A stretch of DNA of 64,000 nt. It comes from JAAYYM01 sp964638005 (GTDB lineage: Bacteria > Bacillota > Clostridia > Lachnospirales > Lachnospiraceae). The notes beneath the pieces are model-generated. The model worked only from the letters and a program-made list of their open reading frames with translations. It had not been told where the DNA came from and made no database searches. The DNA is taken from assembly GCA_964638005.1 (NCBI GenBank), contig CAZWXS010000004.1:1-64000 (forward strand), written 5' to 3'. This document shows, one piece after another, positions 26,201 to 35,008 of this stretch; within the stretch, counting starts at the first letter, position 1; each line of letters opens with the position of its first letter. A program made the position numbers and the translations under genes.

Positions 26201-27910
26201 ACACTGTTCTGCCTGAGCAAACAGATAATGCAATGGCAGCTCGTCTTCTATACGTTTGTAATGCTCAATCAGAACGACGTAATGCGGCAGTTTATATGTA
26301 TCCTCCTGCTCTGTTTCCATACGTCTTCTGAAGATATGACAAAGTTCATAGATCAGCTCCTCGGAATGTCCCTCTCCAAAATCCACAAAACGAATCTTTT
26401 TATCCTCCGACCATACATGTGGCAGCCACCTGATAAAGGCCCTGTCCTCTCCATTTCTGTTCCTTCTGCCGTTCAAAAAGAATACCAGCTTCACATCTGT
26501 GTATGAATGACTGACCGCAAACTGAACCGCCAGATTGTATAATATACCGCTTTCTCCATCCTCCTCTATCACTCCGACCAATCGGTGCTCTGCAAAGTCA
26601 ATACAAATCGGTACATGATAAAGTGTCTGATATTTTCTGATCAAATCCCTCGGTTTCTCCTTCAAGGCATCTGCATGGACTTCAAACTTCTCCTTCGGCA
26701 TCCGTATCTCTGCCTGAAATGCCACCTCCCCGAGTCCCATGCGATGTGTCAGGAAATCTTCATGCGTAACATTTCGATTCCACAATACATGCGTACTCTC
26801 ATCATATCGACAGGCCTCTCGGGCAGAAGGATACATACTCCGAAGTGCATTTGCATTCTCCTCATATTGATCCAGAATCCTCTGCTCCTGCCGCGACAGA
26901 TAGGCTCGATATGCTGACTGCCTCATCTGCTCTGTCTTCATATAACGGCTTTGGTTGTTCCTTACATTCAAGACTGCCCATACAGTTCCGAGCAATGCAG
27001 AGGCTACAGCTGTGATCAGTCCTGTATACAGATAAGCGCCTCTCATCTGACCGTTCGCTTTCGCACTATAGAATGCAACCGCAAATCCTAACAACATCGG
27101 TATCGCCATGGTGAGTGCCGGTCCGATCGTGAGCAGCAACGGCTGCTTATGCAACTCCTGCATAGCCGGAGGTACGTCCAGTTCTATTACCTCACGTCGG
27201 ATCGGCAGCATCACACGCGGAGCCCTGTGGAACAGATGCTGTCCGGATGGCAATTCCTCCTGCAGTAATGTCACCACAGCCGTCTGCACTTTCTCAAGCG
27301 CGACATGCAGTTTCCCTCCGTAATGCAGGACTGCTGCCTCATCTCCCAATAAGATTATGCGCAGTCCGAAGATATCTATCATATCTCCAAACTCCAAGCA
27401 TCTGCTTTCTTTAATTCGTTCACCATTCACAAAGAGTCCGTTGCTGCTCTTGTCTTCGATGATCCATTGTTGGTTTACATAAATCATATGCATGTGCACA
27501 TTTGATATAAAACCCGACATATCATATTGAATGGTGCTGCTGTTCAGTTTTCCCAGGGAAATCTTTGTTTGACCTTTGATGGAATAATGCTCATATGCTT
27601 TACGGACATCGATATCCGTAAAGGCCAGTACGCACAAATAGTCTCTGTGTACTGTTTTGATTTGAAATACTGATTGATTCTGAATAGGCTGATTGGTAAT
27701 CGGATGACCTCTGTCATAGATTTGATAGATACGATCCGGATCCGGCGAAAAATGCCAAGTCCCTCCCGTGTTCAGAATCGGAATCTCCAAAGTGTCATGA
27801 ATCAGAAATTCATGTGCCGGTATCCTTATGATATCGGGGCTCGCAGTTCCTCCGAATACTCTGTAGGCTCTGCTGACCTCTTTGGAATAGATCAAAAGGA
27901 TCAGTTCCAT
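23228..27910 (-). CDS. essC: EssC-type FtsK/SpoIIIE ATPase of a T7SS-like system
   Basis: The product is 1560 residues, close to the usual EssC length. Two N-terminal FHA-like modules come first; the second holds 'SSNGLFVNGERI' (about 155-167). Two membrane helices (about 257-280 and 290-312) and three ATPase domains follow. Walker A 1, 'GMTGSGKSEVL', is near 707, with Walker B 'IIIIDEFAEL'. Walker A 2, 'GMVTSGKSTFL', is near 1050, with a Walker B ending Asp-Asn ('LVIDNYA'), possibly inactive. Walker A 3, 'GGRRNTGKTNFL', is near 1341. EssC is the membrane motor that recruits and exports WXG/LXG substrates. This gene leads the operon and has its own promoter. No EssA, EssB or EsaA genes flank it. 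Confidence 0.95.
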   Translation of the reverse strand: MELILLIYSKEVSRAYRVFGGTASPDIIRIPAHEFLIHDTLEIPILNTGGTWHFSPDPDRIYQIYDRGHPITNQPIQNQSVFQIKTVHRDYLCVLAFTDIDVRKAYEHYSIKGQTKISLGKLNSSTIQYDMSGFISNVHMHMIYVNQQWIIEDKSSNGLFVNGERIKESRCLEFGDMIDIFGLRIILLGDEAAVLHYGGKLHVALEKVQTAVVTLLQEELPSGQHLFHRAPRVMLPIRREVIELDVPPAMQELHKQPLLLTIGPALTMAIPMLLGFAVAFYSAKANGQMRGAYLYTGLITAVASALLGTVWAVLNVRNNQSRYMKTEQMRQSAYRAYLSRQEQRILDQYEENANALRSMYPSAREACRYDESTHVLWNRNVTHEDFLTHRMGLGEVAFQAEIRMPKEKFEVHADALKEKPRDLIRKYQTLYHVPICIDFAEHRLVGVIEEDGESGILYNLAVQFAVSHSYTDVKLVFFLNGRRNRNGEDRAFIRWLPHVWSEDKKIRFVDFGEGHSEELIYELCHIFRRRMETEQEDTYKLPHYVVLIEHYKRIEDELPLHYLFAQAEQCGITTVLFADRYEELPNMCTYILQKSAYFTGAYDIKEGEMKRKKISMDVVLPGEVAALSRRLSGIETNEPKNSAKLPEMLTLFELFGICDAEELCIEKNWSESRPDLYLKAAVGIKAGNSVCCLDVHEKAHGPHGLIAGMTGSGKSEVLQTYIISMAVRYRPEEVGFFLIDYKGGGMANLFLKLPHLIGHISNLSGAMIHRAMVSIKSENKRRQEIFNQNSVNNIHEYIRLYRAGEVEVPLPHIMIIIDEFAELKKEEPDFMKELISVAQVGRSLGVHLILATQKPSGTVDDNIRSNARFRLCLRVQDRQDSTDMLHKADAAYITQAGRAYLQVGNDELYELFQSAWSSAPYEKNQDRYRDAATLITLSGRKEGYGHDQTDREGTDRKQSSQYMQTQLEAVIECIREAAARQRGRPVSKLWLPMLPDVLCLAELTVGMGERGEEQEAYNGDIVVPIGRYDDPKRQLQDTLYFKLTEGGHHVVCGMVTSGKSTFLQTLLYALVTHYTPEQLNLYIIDCSSHSLSPFQYAPHTGGFMGENDLGKMKKTIHMLHLILAERKELLQGGSYRQYVKSVAPLPAVVLVIDNYAILKEKTDEIFEGDLMEFSRIGEGYGLYLIVTAAGFGAGDVTNRMAENFRTTICLRMTDKYQYAGVLRVLRVETCPENGIYGRGLAWVEGEVLEFQTALALPETEDYARMEQIQKICRELMNKWGTERRARQIPCIPKPLTEDVLVSRMKEDMTYRNIDVLPIGYYTETADLCVLNYEKWYCLTIGGRRNTGKTNFLKLMIQLEGKKGTLVYIIDSSEKKLRKWKEREDLNIAGYYTETEELFAFYEQLGEVFKERNQRKSILQKAGEAGSKIYRTMCEEQRILVVIGNLTEWTIEHYVNQSLNGAEALVFNLLERGSLHNIYFAASYRQEKHADGAGHRIFEAFTGYRTGIRLGGYVGEERILDFSYVTYSEQDKSLKQGHGMIPHMESGACQGYGQIVIPYMD

Positions 27911-27954
27911 ATTTTGTTTCCTTTGCGTTTCTATTTTTCCTGCACTGGTTTTTC

Positions 27955-27994
27955 ATTATAAAAGGGAATTGCACAATTGGCAATCCCCTTTTAT
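27955..27994 (-). promoter_or_regulatory. Promoter of the T7SS-like operon inside an inverted repeat
   Basis: On the minus strand, TTGCCA (27978-27983), exactly 17 bases and TATAAT (27955-27960) form a near-consensus promoter 45 bases upstream of essC. The same bases are part of an inverted repeat, 27958-27972 against 27980-27994 (14 of 15 pairs, 7-base loop). The repeat spans -10 to -35. It may be an operator, the terminator of the kinase gene upstream, or both. Confidence 0.6.
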
Positions 27995-28063
27995 CGGAAA
28001 AAACATACAAAATATAAAACAAAAGTTTGTCAACATTTTTATATGTGACCGCTTATGTTACCA

Positions 28064-29326
28064 TCAATTCGATTTTTTATGCAAAGTTACCAAAAATGTC
28101 GTTCCATGTTCTGCATCACTCTCAACACTGATCTTGCCATGATGTCCTTCCACGATACTCTTTGCAATGGACAGCCCCAGACCATAGCCGCCCTCTGTCC
28201 TCGCCCTTGACTCATCTGCCCTGTAAAATCGTTCAAAAATATGTGTCAGTCTTTCCTTCTCTATCGCAGCTCCTGTATTATTGACAGACAGCACCGCCTT
28301 ATCCTGCTTCTTTTCCAGCACAACACTTACTTTCCCGCCGCGCTCTGTATATTTGCAGGCATTATCCAACAATATCACCATCAGCTGCTTCATCTGCCCC
28401 TCATCTGCATGTATAATGATATCCTTTGCAATCTGATTGTCAATCGTAATCTCCTGCTCATATGCGACCGATTCAAAAGGCAGCAGACAGCTCCATACCA
28501 GCTCACTCAGATCAAGTTCCGTCTGCTTCACGGAAGCCTTTGCCACATCAGATTTGGCGAGGAACAGCATGTCTTCGACCAGCTTCTTCATGCGGACCGC
28601 TTCATCCTTGATATAACCGACCCACTTTTCCTGTTTCTCTATCGAATCCTGTTTATGGCTGAGCAAAATCCCTGTATTTGCAAGAATGACCGTCAGAGGT
28701 GTCTTTAACTCATGAGAAGCATCTGCAACGAACTGACGCTGCTTGTCCCATGCCTCCTTCACCGGTCTGATCGTAACACGTGCCAAAAAAAGACTGATTC
28801 CGAAAAAGGCGGCCAGACCTATGATTCCGACCAGCAGCAGCATCAATGCCAGTCTGCTGAACTCCCGCATCGAACGCGATACATCCACAAATGCAATCTG
28901 CGTGTCCTGATTACCCTTTTCCACCAGATACCGCAAATTATAGGTTCGAAGATACCCCTCGCTTTTTCCTTCTGTCATAACCGCGGAAACTGCCTGCTCC
29001 AAGAACTCATCCGTCGCCTCTGCATTGTTCCCACGCATACCCAGAATCTTGCCATCCGAATCTACATCCACGCTAAAGGAAACCGACATAAACAGCGGCT
29101 TCGTATCACTGCTTCGCTTAGGTGCATGCGCAACATCGAACCGTTCTGCCGGCTGTTTAAAAGGTGTCTCCTCATTCATTCTCAGGGTCATGCGAAGCGT
29201 ATTATCCCACTCCCGCTGTATGATTTTATAGTTCGTAAACAGAATCATTCCGAATGTAACCGCCAAAACGACAAACACAAGACTCATATTGATCAGTATG
29301 AACTTTCTCTTTAATTTACGCAGCAT
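28064..29326 (-). CDS. Sensor histidine kinase
   Basis: This 420-residue protein has a membrane helix at about 10-32, an extracytoplasmic sensor of about 130 residues and a second helix at about 160-182. A linker, a HisKA domain with 'FVADASHELKTPLTVI' (H-box) and an HATPase domain with 'LLDNACKYT' (N-box) and 'GGYGLGLSIAKSI' (G-box) follow. It is a class-I kinase. The response regulator gene lies 31 bases upstream on the same strand. The signal is unknown. The pair lies immediately upstream of the T7SS-like operon, so control of that operon is an open possibility. Confidence 0.92.
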   Translation of the reverse strand: MLRKLKRKFILINMSLVFVVLAVTFGMILFTNYKIIQREWDNTLRMTLRMNEETPFKQPAERFDVAHAPKRSSDTKPLFMSVSFSVDVDSDGKILGMRGNNAEATDEFLEQAVSAVMTEGKSEGYLRTYNLRYLVEKGNQDTQIAFVDVSRSMREFSRLALMLLLVGIIGLAAFFGISLFLARVTIRPVKEAWDKQRQFVADASHELKTPLTVILANTGILLSHKQDSIEKQEKWVGYIKDEAVRMKKLVEDMLFLAKSDVAKASVKQTELDLSELVWSCLLPFESVAYEQEITIDNQIAKDIIIHADEGQMKQLMVILLDNACKYTERGGKVSVVLEKKQDKAVLSVNNTGAAIEKERLTHIFERFYRADESRARTEGGYGLGLSIAKSIVEGHHGKISVESDAEHGTTFLVTLHKKSN

Positions 29327-29357
29327 GACATTCCTCCGCTATTTCTCCGTTTTACTG

Positions 29358-30032
29358 CTATTTCTCCACTTCAAGCCTGTAACCGACCTTGCGTAAGGTT
29401 CCGATGCCGACCTTGGAGCCAAGAAAGAAGAACTTCTTTCTCAAAAATGAAATGTATGCCTCTACATTATTGTCCTCTGCTTCAGATTCCGCACCCCAGA
29501 TCTTATTGATCAGGCTTTCCTTTGAGATGACCATATTGGGATTTGCCATCAAGAGCCTTAACACCTCAAATTCCTTGAAACCCAGATGCACGGATTTACC
29601 TCCTGCAGACAACATGTAATCAGAAAGATTCAGCGTCAGGTCTGCATATGTCATTTCCTCCAGCACCACTTCTCCCTGCCGTCTGGACAGTGCACGGATG
29701 CGTGCCAGCAATTCCTCCGGCTCGAATGGCTTCGTCATATAATCATCCGCACCCGAATCCAATCCTTTGATCTTATCTGTCGTCTCATCACGTGCTGTCA
29801 GCAAAATCACAGGCGTAGCATTTTTTGCCGCCCGCATCTCTCTGACAATATCAAATCCATTTTTATGAGGCAGCATCACATCCAAAACGATGACATCATA
29901 CTCATTACCGAGTGCATAGTCCAATCCCACAGCACCGTCATGAACAATGTCAGTCATGTATTTTTGTTCCGTCATAATCTGTCCGAGTGCCTCTGCCAGA
30001 CGAACCTCATCTTCCACGATCAGAATACGCAT
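29358..30032 (-). CDS. OmpR-family response regulator
   Basis: The product is 224 residues when started at the ATG at 30032, because GGGAG gives correct spacing there and not for the ATG at 30038. The receiver domain carries 'LIVEDE', the phospho-Asp in 'VIVLDVMLP', Thr in 'LLTAR' and Lys in 'MTKPFEPEEL'. The C-terminal winged helix contains 'LGFKEFEVLRLLMANPNMVISKESLINKIWG'. It forms a two-component system with the downstream kinase. About 100 bases separate it from luxC upstream. Confidence 0.93.
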   Translation of the reverse strand: MRILIVEDEVRLAEALGQIMTEQKYMTDIVHDGAVGLDYALGNEYDVIVLDVMLPHKNGFDIVREMRAAKNATPVILLTARDETTDKIKGLDSGADDYMTKPFEPEELLARIRALSRRQGEVVLEEMTYADLTLNLSDYMLSAGGKSVHLGFKEFEVLRLLMANPNMVISKESLINKIWGAESEAEDNNVEAYISFLRKKFFFLGSKVGIGTLRKVGYRLEVEK

Positions 30033-30140
30033 ATGCATCTCTCCCTAATCTGCTAAATACTTCAATATTATATTATGAACTTCGACTCTGGTATCATAGC
30101 AAATCAAACTGAAAATAATCTGAAACGACTTTTTCAGCTT

Positions 30141-31478
30141 CTATTCCACGTTTACGATTCTCATATACCTTCGCATTGCAAATTCACCATCATGCGCTTC
30201 TCCACTGAAATACGCAGACATATTTCCTGCCGTCGTAATCCTGTTCAAACCGCAACCGGCAAGCAAATTCACAAGTTCTGCCCTCTGCTCATTGGGACAA
30301 ATCAATCCGACAGTCTGCAGCATATCTTTATGCTTTCGCATTTCCTCCATGACTTGATCTCTTGGCAAAGGCTTCACCAGACAATTTCCGAACATATATG
30401 AGAGTTCTAATTCCGAATCGCTTGAAATCGTTATGCTGCAGCCCTCTCCTTTAAGTTCATCTTCATTTTGCTGTTGCTGATCTGTAATGATTTGTTCCAG
30501 TGTATCCGTATATTTCAACAGAGAAATCTGCGCCCTCGTTCCGATGGAGGCAGACTGATATTTCTTCGCCGCCCTTTCCAGATAGGGCAAAAATTCTGTA
30601 CCAAAATCACGCAATTTTGATATGTCTTTCGTATCCAGATAAATCACCTGACACGAGCTGCATAAGAGCTGCTTCGTCTTTGCAATATGTTCTGCTAACG
30701 CTGTCCACTCTTTCCTTCGGTCACAACCATGCATGTCTCCTGCTTCTTTTGACTCAGTGCTGCTACCCTCATACCCTGCGATATATGCAAAACTTAGCCT
30801 CGGTCCCCATTCAATCAGTTTAGCACCACCAGGCGCCATTTGCCGAACGGCAGATATGGCAGCATCACTTCCCCAGACCACAATTCCGTTGCTTAATTCT
30901 GCCATCCTCTTCAGAGCAGTCACATCGCTGGATGGTGTATCGAATACGTAAATATAATCTGCGAGCACAGGCTCTATTTCAATTAGTCGACTGATCATTT
31001 TCAATGACACATCATTGTCTGCTTGCGGAAGCTTTAAAACATTGATATTTCCGGTCAGTAATCCTTCCACCAGACTGAATGCCGGAAGCCCGTCTGCATT
31101 TCCCGCCGTAATATGCAGCAAAACACCCAGAGGCATTCTGCGAACACCGACATCTGCAAGTCCCATGGGCGGCTGCGTCCTGAAGCCATCCTCATAGTCG
31201 TCACCCAACTCACATTTCAACTTATATAAGATGTTTTCCTTACTCAAAAGTTTAATTGCCTGCTCCTTATACTCCCCGGAATCGCCCATAGGGAGCGTAT
31301 CAAATAATACATCAAAATCTCCTGCCGCAATTTCCCGACTCAATCTGTCAATTGCTTCAACGACCGTCATCGTCTGCAGAGATTCCTTTTGTAATGTATG
31401 TTGAATCTGCTGTTCCATGGATTCTAAAACAGAATTCTGTTCCTTAGAATCAAAAATCTTTCCCTGTGATAAAATCAT
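30141..31478 (-). CDS. luxC: LuxC-type acyl-CoA/acyl-protein reductase
   Basis: The product is 445 residues, of the aldehyde-dehydrogenase-like LuxC family. 'GVLLHITAGNADGLPAFSLVEGLLTGNINVLKLP' is the diagnostic block; 'LLCSSCQVIYLD' contains the likely catalytic Cys. LuxC reduces an enzyme-bound fatty acyl group to a fatty aldehyde with NADPH. The ATG overlaps the luxE stop (ATGA), so the two are translationally coupled. There is no luxAB or luxD in the window, so light production is not implied; the aldehyde or alcohol product and its use are unknown. Confidence 0.9.
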   Translation of the reverse strand: MILSQGKIFDSKEQNSVLESMEQQIQHTLQKESLQTMTVVEAIDRLSREIAAGDFDVLFDTLPMGDSGEYKEQAIKLLSKENILYKLKCELGDDYEDGFRTQPPMGLADVGVRRMPLGVLLHITAGNADGLPAFSLVEGLLTGNINVLKLPQADNDVSLKMISRLIEIEPVLADYIYVFDTPSSDVTALKRMAELSNGIVVWGSDAAISAVRQMAPGGAKLIEWGPRLSFAYIAGYEGSSTESKEAGDMHGCDRRKEWTALAEHIAKTKQLLCSSCQVIYLDTKDISKLRDFGTEFLPYLERAAKKYQSASIGTRAQISLLKYTDTLEQIITDQQQQNEDELKGEGCSITISSDSELELSYMFGNCLVKPLPRDQVMEEMRKHKDMLQTVGLICPNEQRAELVNLLAGCGLNRITTAGNMSAYFSGEAHDGEFAMRRYMRIVNVE

Positions 31479-32593
31479 CCTTTTACCCCCGATAACATTT
31501 CCGCTGCACCTGCGGCACAGGTCTTAATGTCCTGCACACCTACACGCCCTATCACTTCCAGATAGGGTGAATCAATTCCACAGCCACATTCCTTTCCTTC
31601 ATGCAAAACTCCCAAATCATCGGTCATTACACTTAAGATCGGGGTAGCCTTTACCATAGGAGTCAGCAGATTCACAAGCCCCACCGTTCCCAACGGCACC
31701 GACTGCAAAGTCTCTGCATCGCGAATCAGAACCTCACTGTATACCGGCACATGGAAATGATGCCGCGGACAATCGCAATATAAGATAGGATGCTCGACTG
31801 CTCCGAAAAACTCTATAACATCACAGTCTTTGACTCCCAGAACCTTCTCAACCAGTTCATAAAGTTCCTGCTTATCCACCTGCTGTGTGTAGAACCGCTT
31901 CCAGCCTCCTCCCAGCATCACCTTAGAGCCTTTCCTCAGCTTTAACCGAACTCCCTCTTCCTCCATCTGCTTTAACAGGAAATATGTATAGGACGGAAAA
32001 CCGATAAAGCGTACCGGAAAAGCGGATTTTGCATGTTTTAATAAAGCCTGTTTCATATTTGCAAAGTCCGGTTCATATTTCCCGTTTCTGTATTTCAGAA
32101 TATATGTCCTGCTCAATGCCGGTGTAAACAAGGTAACTCCAAATGCTGTCTTCGCCACAGCCGTTTGATTGGAACGATGAGGCTTATAACCCAATACCAT
32201 GTAATGGCTTGGCACAAAGGAAAAGAGATTTCTCAATTTTCCAACCTCTAGAACCATTCTTAATCCGCAGAGCAAACCGCTCAGCTCAAATCCGATCCTG
32301 CTGAACTTTCCCTTTGTTCCCGAAGATGTTGCTTTGATAAACATCTGACTTTTTCGCATAGAATATAGGTGATGATGTTTAAAAAGCAGGGTGGGAAGCG
32401 GCGGAATCTTAGTAATATCCTCTTCTGAAAATGCTTCATCCGGCTTCATTCCGGCATGTTCAGCAATCTTTCTGTAAGCCTCACAATGCTCATATTGAAA
32501 CTGAAAATTTTCCTGCATCGCTTTGCAGAACAATTCACGAGACGCCTGTTGATCATATGGTTTTTGTCTAAATAGCTTCGCCCGATATTTCAC
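31475..32593 (-). CDS. luxE: LuxE-type acyl-protein synthetase
   Basis: The product is 372 residues with a GTG start and GAGGTGG upstream. 'KATSSGTKGKFSRIGFE' is the AMP-forming loop of the LuxE family, and 'DVIEFFGAVEHPILYCDC' is a second conserved region. A Cys that could carry the acyl chain is present in the C-terminal half. LuxE activates fatty acids and passes them to LuxC. With luxC it forms a two-gene unit that should make fatty aldehyde. It is divergent from the M13 peptidase gene. Confidence 0.88.
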   Translation of the reverse strand: MKYRAKLFRQKPYDQQASRELFCKAMQENFQFQYEHCEAYRKIAEHAGMKPDEAFSEEDITKIPPLPTLLFKHHHLYSMRKSQMFIKATSSGTKGKFSRIGFELSGLLCGLRMVLEVGKLRNLFSFVPSHYMVLGYKPHRSNQTAVAKTAFGVTLFTPALSRTYILKYRNGKYEPDFANMKQALLKHAKSAFPVRFIGFPSYTYFLLKQMEEEGVRLKLRKGSKVMLGGGWKRFYTQQVDKQELYELVEKVLGVKDCDVIEFFGAVEHPILYCDCPRHHFHVPVYSEVLIRDAETLQSVPLGTVGLVNLLTPMVKATPILSVMTDDLGVLHEGKECGCGIDSPYLEVIGRVGVQDIKTCAAGAAEMLSGVKG

Positions 32594-32719
32594 TGTTATG
32601 CCACCTCACATCGCATCATATTATAGTAATTATACTTTTATTGATTAAAAAAGTATATTGTAAAAACAAAATAAGATAAAGATATTCCATATTTTGCATT
32701 ATGATACTCTAATATCTCT

Positions 32720-32747
32720 TTGAATTTCCACATATTTGCTGTATAAT
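32720..32747 (+). promoter_or_regulatory. Promoter of the M13 peptidase gene
   Basis: TTGAAT (32720-32725), 16 bases and TATAAT (32742-32747) lie 51 bases upstream of the ATG at 32799. The ATG has GGGAGG in front. The surrounding 32594-32719 is AT-rich, and I see no further clear elements there. Confidence 0.6.
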
Positions 32748-32798
32748 TAAGACAGTATTTGTTACTTGAACATAAATCAAGCAAACGGGAGGATTTAT

Positions 32799-34913
32799 AT
32801 GAATATCAAAACGCGCATCTTTTCCATCGTTTTATGCATGTCACTTTTATTTACGGCATGTACTGCACCTACCGCAACACAACCGACACCGGAGAGCGAA
32901 GCACAGGCTGACGTATCCGCCGCTGCTACAACAGATACCCCTGCTGACACGACAGACGAAGCAGCACAGGTTGAAATACCCGACAAATATATTGATCCGG
33001 CAATTGAAGGTAATCTCACCGAAAAACCTTCTCTGCAAGATAATTATATTGCTTCACTCGGCTATGACTGGTATAAAAACACACAACTGCCCGCCGGAAA
33101 ATCCAGATGGTCACGCTTTAACGAGCTGAATGAGACTGTACAAAAAGATATGATTGCTCTGCTGCAATCACCAAAGGAAAGTGAATATCAGCAAAAAGCC
33201 GGAGCTCTGTTTGCCTCCGCAATGGACTCTGAGACACGTGATGCCGCCTGAAACAGCACTCTTATGCGCAGCTTTCATGCAGTTGAAAATGTGCAGAGTC
33301 TGGAAGAGTTAAGCAATCTGTTGGCAAGTGACGGAGCGTTCTACAATTTTACGGGAATTGTGGTTGCGGGCGCGACCATTGATGCCAAGAACAGTACCGT
33401 ATATGTCACAGGCATCGCTCCCACCGGTCTCTCTTTAGGAGATTCTGCGGAATACACACAGATGACAGAGCAGGGTGAACGCTTCAAAGCTGCCAACGAA
33501 AAATTTTATCAGGCACTCCTGACACACAATGGTATTGATGAATCAACGGCAGCCACCATGATTGCCGATGCATATGCCTTTGAAGAACAGCTTGCGCCCA
33601 GTATCTATCCGTTGGAGACCTCATATCGCGATGACTATTACGAATTGACTTACAATATTTTTTCCCGCGAAGAGCTGGCTGCACTTTCTCCTGATTTTCC
33701 GCTGATGGACATATTGGATCTGAGTGGACTGAAGCATGCCACGCGCTTTCAGGTCTCCGAACCGGATGCCGTTAAAATGCTCAATGATTTATACACTGAA
33801 GAAAATCTTGAACAAATCAAGGCATATCTGATGATCGATCTGCTCGAAACCCTGGCTGCATACGGAGACAGTTTTTCCGCTGATGCTGCCAACACATGGA
33901 GCAATGATAAATATGGCAGCTCCGGTTCCGAGCCGCAAGATGTAAAAGCCTACAATCTCTGCAATTCACTTGTCGGAGAATTGTTCGGCGTCATATATGC
34001 AGAACAGTACTTTGACGATGCTGCCAAGGCAGACCTCACAGATATGGTTGACGAAATCAAGCTTGTATACAAAGATCATCTGAACAATGCAGATTGGCTT
34101 ACGGAAGAAACACGCGAAACAGCTTGTGAGAAGTTGGATACGCTGACTTTGCGCATCGGCTACCCTGATGTATATATGTATGACTGGGATTCCATTGATT
34201 TTGAGGCTGATACTCCATTTATAGAAAATGTTATGCATTGTATAACCCAGATGAGTGCACAGCAAAATCAAAAAGCTGACCAGCCGGTCGAACAAGATTG
34301 CTGGGTTATGGGAGCAAATACAGTCAATGCATACTATCTGCCCAATGACAATTCCATCAATTTCCCCGCTGCAATTCTGCAGCCACCGTTCTATGATACC
34401 TCTGCTTCACGAAGTACAAATCTCGGTAGCATCGGTGTCGTCATAGCACATGAGATTACGCACGCCTTTGATACAACCGGCAGTCAATTTGACAAAGACG
34501 GAAATATGACAAACTGGTGGACTGACAAAGACCGTGCCGCCTTCAAGGAACGTACCGATAAGGTAGCTTCTTATTACGGAGCCATTGAAGTCATAGACGG
34601 AGAATATGTACAGGGAGATCTTACCATCGGCGAGACGGTTGCAGATCTGGGAGCGGTTGCTGCCACACTGGATATCATGCAGAATCTCGAAGATGCTGAC
34701 TACGAAGAATATTTCTCCGGCTTTGCAACCATCTGGTATGAGAAATGCACACCGGAATCTCGTGTGTATCTTCTGAAGAACGACCCACATGCTCCTTGCT
34801 ATCTAAGAGCAAATGTAACATTAGCACAATTCCAACAATTCTGTGATACCTACGGTATAAAAGAAGGCGATTCGATGTATGTTGCACCGGAGGACAGACT
34901 GCAGGTATGGTAA
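32799..34913 (+). pseudogene. M13 (neprilysin-like) lipoprotein metallopeptidase, interrupted by an in-frame TGA
   Basis: Starting at the ATG at 32799 (GGGAGG upstream), the protein begins with a lipoprotein signal, 'SLLFTACTAP'. It then follows the M13 fold: 'YIASLGYDWYKNTQLPAGKSRWSRFNEL' is the normal N-terminal block. Codon 151 (33249-33251) is TGA; the same frame then continues for about 550 residues to a natural end. The active site is intact: 'HEITHAFD' (HExxH, His551 in continuous numbering), 'GETVADLGAV' and the family's C-terminal 'EGDSMYVAPEDRLQVW'. No RBS precedes the next ATG at 33264, and the rest would lack a signal peptide. So it is a nonsense-disrupted gene or a sequencing error. 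Selenocysteine is unlikely because the site is not catalytic. Confidence 0.88.
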
Positions 34914-34944
34914 AATAAGGTGTAACAGATCAAACCTGAACAAG

Positions 34945-34980
34945 CAAAGGGTGAAGTGCATGAAGCAACTTCACCCTTTG
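34945..34980. terminator. Bidirectional hairpin between M13 and J-domain genes
   Basis: CAAAGGGTGAAGT and ACTTCACCCTTTG form a perfect 13-bp stem with a 10-base loop between two convergent genes. T-tracts are short on both sides. Confidence 0.75.
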
Positions 34981-35008
34981 TCTGTATATGCGTCAGCTAC
35001 GTCTCAGC

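Noticed and set aside
30141..32593. Bioluminescence operon
   Set aside because: luxA, luxB and luxD are absent; only fatty aldehyde formation is supported.
33264..34913. M13 fragment as a separate functional gene
   Set aside because: No RBS before 33264, no signal peptide, and the N-terminal third of the fold is in the upstream frame.
32799..34913. TGA at 33249 as selenocysteine
   Set aside because: The position is away from the zinc site, and M13 peptidases are not known selenoproteins; no clear SECIS hairpin was seen by eye.
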